Position numbers and translations under genes: made by a program. Positions 61,684 through 64,000 of a DNA stretch of 64,000 nt are shown piece after piece. The notes under the pieces were generated by a model. That model was not told the origin of the DNA. It made no database searches and saw only the letters and a program-made list of their open reading frames with translations. Each line of letters begins with the position of its first letter. Position 1 is the first letter of the stretch. Origin of the DNA: Alphaproteobacteria bacterium (lineage in GTDB: Bacteria; Pseudomonadota; Alphaproteobacteria; Micavibrionales; Micavibrionaceae); assembly GCA_021776075.1 (NCBI GenBank), contig JAJFGQ010000018.1, positions 1 to 64,000 of the forward strand, in the 5' to 3' direction.

Positions 61684-62123
61684 AGCTGTTTCGTCTTTCA
61701 GTATTATGTGCGGTGTTGCTGGCGGTGGCGGCAGGCGGTTCTTTGTTCTGGACGTCTCAGAATGTACAGCAGATGGAAAGCCGTTTGCGTGATTTAAGGC
61801 AGGCGACCTCTCAGGAGCAAAAGACCATCCGTGTTTTGCGGGCAGAATGGGATTATTTGAACAGCCCGCAAAGGCTTGAGAGTTTGGCTGCTGAATATAT
61901 GATTCTTGGTGCTTCTGATGTCGCGCGGGTTGGTGTCAATGCTGATATTTTACCGGAGCACATTGCCCCTGTTTTGCCGCGTCGTAAACCCTTGTTCGCG
62001 GTACAGCCTGTCATGCTTCAGGCACCGGTTGCGTCTTTGGCGGTTAAGTCTAAGTACCGTGATAAGAAGACGTTTCAAGCTCTTTTGAACCAACTGGATC
62101 AAGATAAAGGAGGGGCTCCATAG
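61680..62123 (+). CDS. ftsL: Cell division protein FtsL
   Basis: A 147-residue bitopic protein with one membrane span (about 5-27) followed by a coiled coil (QQMESRLRDLRQATSQEQKT) and the conserved LRAEWDYLNSPQRLESLA. It joins the FtsQLB complex at the septum. The ATG at 61680 overlaps the rsmH stop; the long C-terminal tail rich in Pro, Val and Lys is typical of alphaproteobacteria. Confidence 0.9.
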   Translation: MKLFRLSVLCAVLLAVAAGGSLFWTSQNVQQMESRLRDLRQATSQEQKTIRVLRAEWDYLNSPQRLESLAAEYMILGASDVARVGVNADILPEHIAPVLPRRKPLFAVQPVMLQAPVASLAVKSKYRDKKTFQALLNQLDQDKGGAP

Positions 62124-63880
62124 TGTCGACTCATCCTTTTTCCAGAAAAGCCGTTAAGATTAAAGGCTCAAGGCGTTCGGCGCTTGATCTGGCGCGTGGC
62201 CGGTTGGTGCTGATCAGTGCTGTCTTTTCCCTGGCTTATATTTTAATCGCAGCGCGTGTTGTTGATCTTTCTCTCATACAGGGTGAATTGCAGCATTATG
62301 CGGAGAGCGAAGCTGTGGAATCTGATGAAGAAACAGGAGCTATTGTTGAAGAACAGGTGAGGCGGGCGGACATCCTTGACCGGAACGGGGTGTTGTTGGC
62401 GACGTCTTTGGAAATGGCCTCCCTTTATGCCGATCCGGTGATGGTTGCTGATCCTGTGGCTGTAGCGGAGGGGCTTGTCAGAGTTTTCCCGGATATGATT
62501 TACGGTGATATGTTGCAAAAATTGCAACGCAAAAGCCGGTTCGTGTGGTTGAGAAGAAATATTACCCCGCAAGAACAATATGGCGTTTTAGAATTAGGGC
62601 AGCCCGGACTGAAATTTGAGAAAGGGCAGCGCCGGATTTACCCGCAAGGGATGCTGGCTGCCCATTTTATAGGCTATACCAATATAGACGGTAAAGGTCT
62701 GGCGGGCGTTGAGCGTAGTTTTGATTCTTTTTTGAATGAGGCGGCGGGGCCTTTGGCATTAACGTTGGATATCAGGCTTCAGTATATATTGTCCCGTGAA
62801 ATACGGACGGCTTTTGAAAAATTTAGTGCGCAAGGTGCTGTCGGCGTTGTCCTTGATATTACCAATGGTGAAATACTGGCGGCGACATCTTTGCCATCGT
62901 TTGACCCCCATGATCCGGGCGGTGCCGATCAGAAAGCCCTGTTTAATCGTTTGACGTTAGGGGTGTATGAGCTTGGCTCCCCCTTTAAGATTTTTTCAAC
63001 AGCGGCGCTTCTTGAAACGCTTGATGTGCCGATGGGGAAAACCTTCGATGCGCGTAAGCCGCTTAAGCACGGGCGCTTTCACATTTCAGATTTTCATCCT
63101 GAGAAACGTCGTCTGACGGTGCCGGAGGTGTTTGTTTACTCCTCTAATATCGGGGCGGCATTGATGGGGGAAATGGTCGGAACGGAAGCGTTGAAGGATT
63201 TTTACAAAGATCTTGGCCTTTTTTCTTCACTGTCTCTGGAAATTGGTGAAATCGGGCATCCTATTCTTCCTGAAACCTGGCGGGATATTAATACCTTAAC
63301 GGCTTCTTACGGCCATGGCATAGCGGTCAGTCCTTTGCAGATGGTCGTAGCGGCGTCCACGATTATGGGTGGGGGCACGTTGCTTCAACCGACTCTCATT
63401 CTGGACAAAAATAAGGCAGAAAAGCCACGAGAAAATCTTGATTTGCGCGTTGTTTCGCCGCAAACCGCCCATAGATTGCGGCAGTTGATGCGTTTGACGG
63501 TAACGAATGGGACGGGCGCAAAAGCCGATGTGCCGGGTTACCGTGTGGGCGGCAAGACGGGAACGGCGGAAAAGCCGGGTCCGAAAGGGTATGACAGAAA
63601 ACGCCTGCTATCGTCTTTTATCGGGTTTTTTCCCATGGAAGCGCCGCGTTATGCCGTGTTTGTGATGCTGGATGAGCCCAAAGGGACAAAGGACAGTTTT
63701 AATTATGCGACGGGCGGCTGGGTTGCAGCTCCCGCTGTCGGTCGGATTATTGCTTCTATGGGGCCGTTATTGGGTGTCAGGCCGTTGCCTGATGGAACAA
63801 CGGATGATTTGGCAGTGTCGTTGAAGCATTATCTGCATAAAGAAGAGAAAAAAGGGAAGAAGAGTCTTGCGTCTTACTGA
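62123..63880 (+). CDS. ftsI: Peptidoglycan transpeptidase FtsI (PBP3)
   Basis: Septal class B penicillin-binding protein, 585 residues. One N-terminal membrane span (about 28-48), a PBP dimerisation domain with RRADILDRNGVLLATS, and the transpeptidase domain with SPFK in ELGSPFKIF (nucleophile Ser), SSN in VYSSNIG and KTG in GGKTGTAEKPG. The GTG start at 62123 overlaps the ftsL stop by one base. Confidence 0.95.
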   Translation: MSTHPFSRKAVKIKGSRRSALDLARGRLVLISAVFSLAYILIAARVVDLSLIQGELQHYAESEAVESDEETGAIVEEQVRRADILDRNGVLLATSLEMASLYADPVMVADPVAVAEGLVRVFPDMIYGDMLQKLQRKSRFVWLRRNITPQEQYGVLELGQPGLKFEKGQRRIYPQGMLAAHFIGYTNIDGKGLAGVERSFDSFLNEAAGPLALTLDIRLQYILSREIRTAFEKFSAQGAVGVVLDITNGEILAATSLPSFDPHDPGGADQKALFNRLTLGVYELGSPFKIFSTAALLETLDVPMGKTFDARKPLKHGRFHISDFHPEKRRLTVPEVFVYSSNIGAALMGEMVGTEALKDFYKDLGLFSSLSLEIGEIGHPILPETWRDINTLTASYGHGIAVSPLQMVVAASTIMGGGTLLQPTLILDKNKAEKPRENLDLRVVSPQTAHRLRQLMRLTVTNGTGAKADVPGYRVGGKTGTAEKPGPKGYDRKRLLSSFIGFFPMEAPRYAVFVMLDEPKGTKDSFNYATGGWVAAPAVGRIIASMGPLLGVRPLPDGTTDDLAVSLKHYLHKEEKKGKKSLASY

Positions 63881-64000
63881 ACTGGTTAAAACATACCGGG
63901 GTGAAAGAAACCCGGAGATTAAAGGCCTGACGCAGGATAGCCGTCAGGTCCATGAGGGCTGGCTTTTTGCGGCTCTGCCGGGCGTCAAGGTGGATGGCCG
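63867..64000 (+). CDS. murE: UDP-N-acetylmuramoyl-tripeptide synthetase MurE, N-terminal fragment
   Basis: Cut by the window end. The TTG at 63867 begins a frame reading (M)RLTELVKTYRGERNPEIKG, then LTQDSRQVHEGWLFAALPGV and KVDG, the conserved start of MurE, which adds meso-diaminopimelate or lysine to UDP-MurNAc-dipeptide. The overlap of 14 bases with ftsI and an AAGGGAAGA stretch upstream support the start. Confidence 0.88.
   Translation, partial: MRLTELVKTYRGERNPEIKGLTQDSRQVHEGWLFAALPGVKVDG

Noticed and set aside
1-64000. CRISPR arrays, insertion sequences, prophage or tRNA genes
   Set aside because: No regularly spaced direct repeats, transposase or integrase motifs, or cloverleaf-like sequences were seen by reading; a dedicated tRNA scan was not possible.

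Overview
The window looks like a chromosomal segment of a free-living, facultatively anaerobic alphaproteobacterium. Supporting signs are the alphaproteobacterial type of isocitrate dehydrogenase N-terminus, the order pyrB-plsY-dprA-topA-rnr-rpmG, an sdhCD-sdhA-sdhB locus, a class A RNase P RNA, and the start of a dcw cell-wall/division cluster (mraZ-rsmH-ftsL-ftsI-murE). Certain small prepilin-like proteins and dispersed palindromic repeats recall Micavibrio-like lineages, but that placement is a guess. No transposase, integrase, CRISPR array or tRNA gene was seen.

Region 1 (1-21283) is an anaerobic nitrate-respiration and molybdenum-cofactor island. A 10-kb unit on the minus strand reads narK1-narK2-narG-narH-narJ-narI-ppiC. 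Next to it lie a moa operon (moaA, a moaC-moaB fusion, moaD, moaE, mobA and a small unknown gene), moeB with a rhodanese domain, and moeA. Two perfect FNR-type sites (8136-8149 and 19244-19257) tie it together. The first sits 41.5 bases upstream of the start predicted from a TATAAT box of the moa operon, and the moaA leader downstream of it matches the Moco riboswitch. The second lies between the nar operon and a CRP/FNR-family regulator gene whose protein ends in three CxxC pairs. A left-handed beta-helix protein with a Cys-rich tail is divergent from moaA across the first FNR site.

Region 2 (21384-34153) is mostly housekeeping: an SDF-family symporter with a long N-terminal extension, argS, a divergent pair of HTH regulators separated by three evenly spaced operator-like palindromes, then rpmG, rnr, topA, dprA, plsY and pyrB on the minus strand.

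Region 3 (34198-45072) encodes a type IV pilus or type II-like secretion machine of unusual composition: prepilin peptidase, a single-domain response regulator coupled to a lipoprotein secretin, an exported protein with three Ig-like modules, a GspE/PilB ATPase, a GspF/PilC membrane protein, two single-span membrane proteins and two prepilin-like proteins. A dispersed palindromic repeat forms part of the coding sequence of the second prepilin leader.

Region 4 (45091-58868) holds a peptidoglycan amidase, exported msrA and msrB, a tandem pair of paralogous unknown exported proteins, an sdh locus carrying a GxxExxY protein and a secreted unknown protein between its subunit genes, a TerB-like protein, asd and a large hybrid histidine kinase. 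Region 5 (58919-64000) holds rnpB, a 730-base intergenic stretch with palindromic repeats and four MraZ boxes, and the dcw cluster, cut by the window end inside murE.
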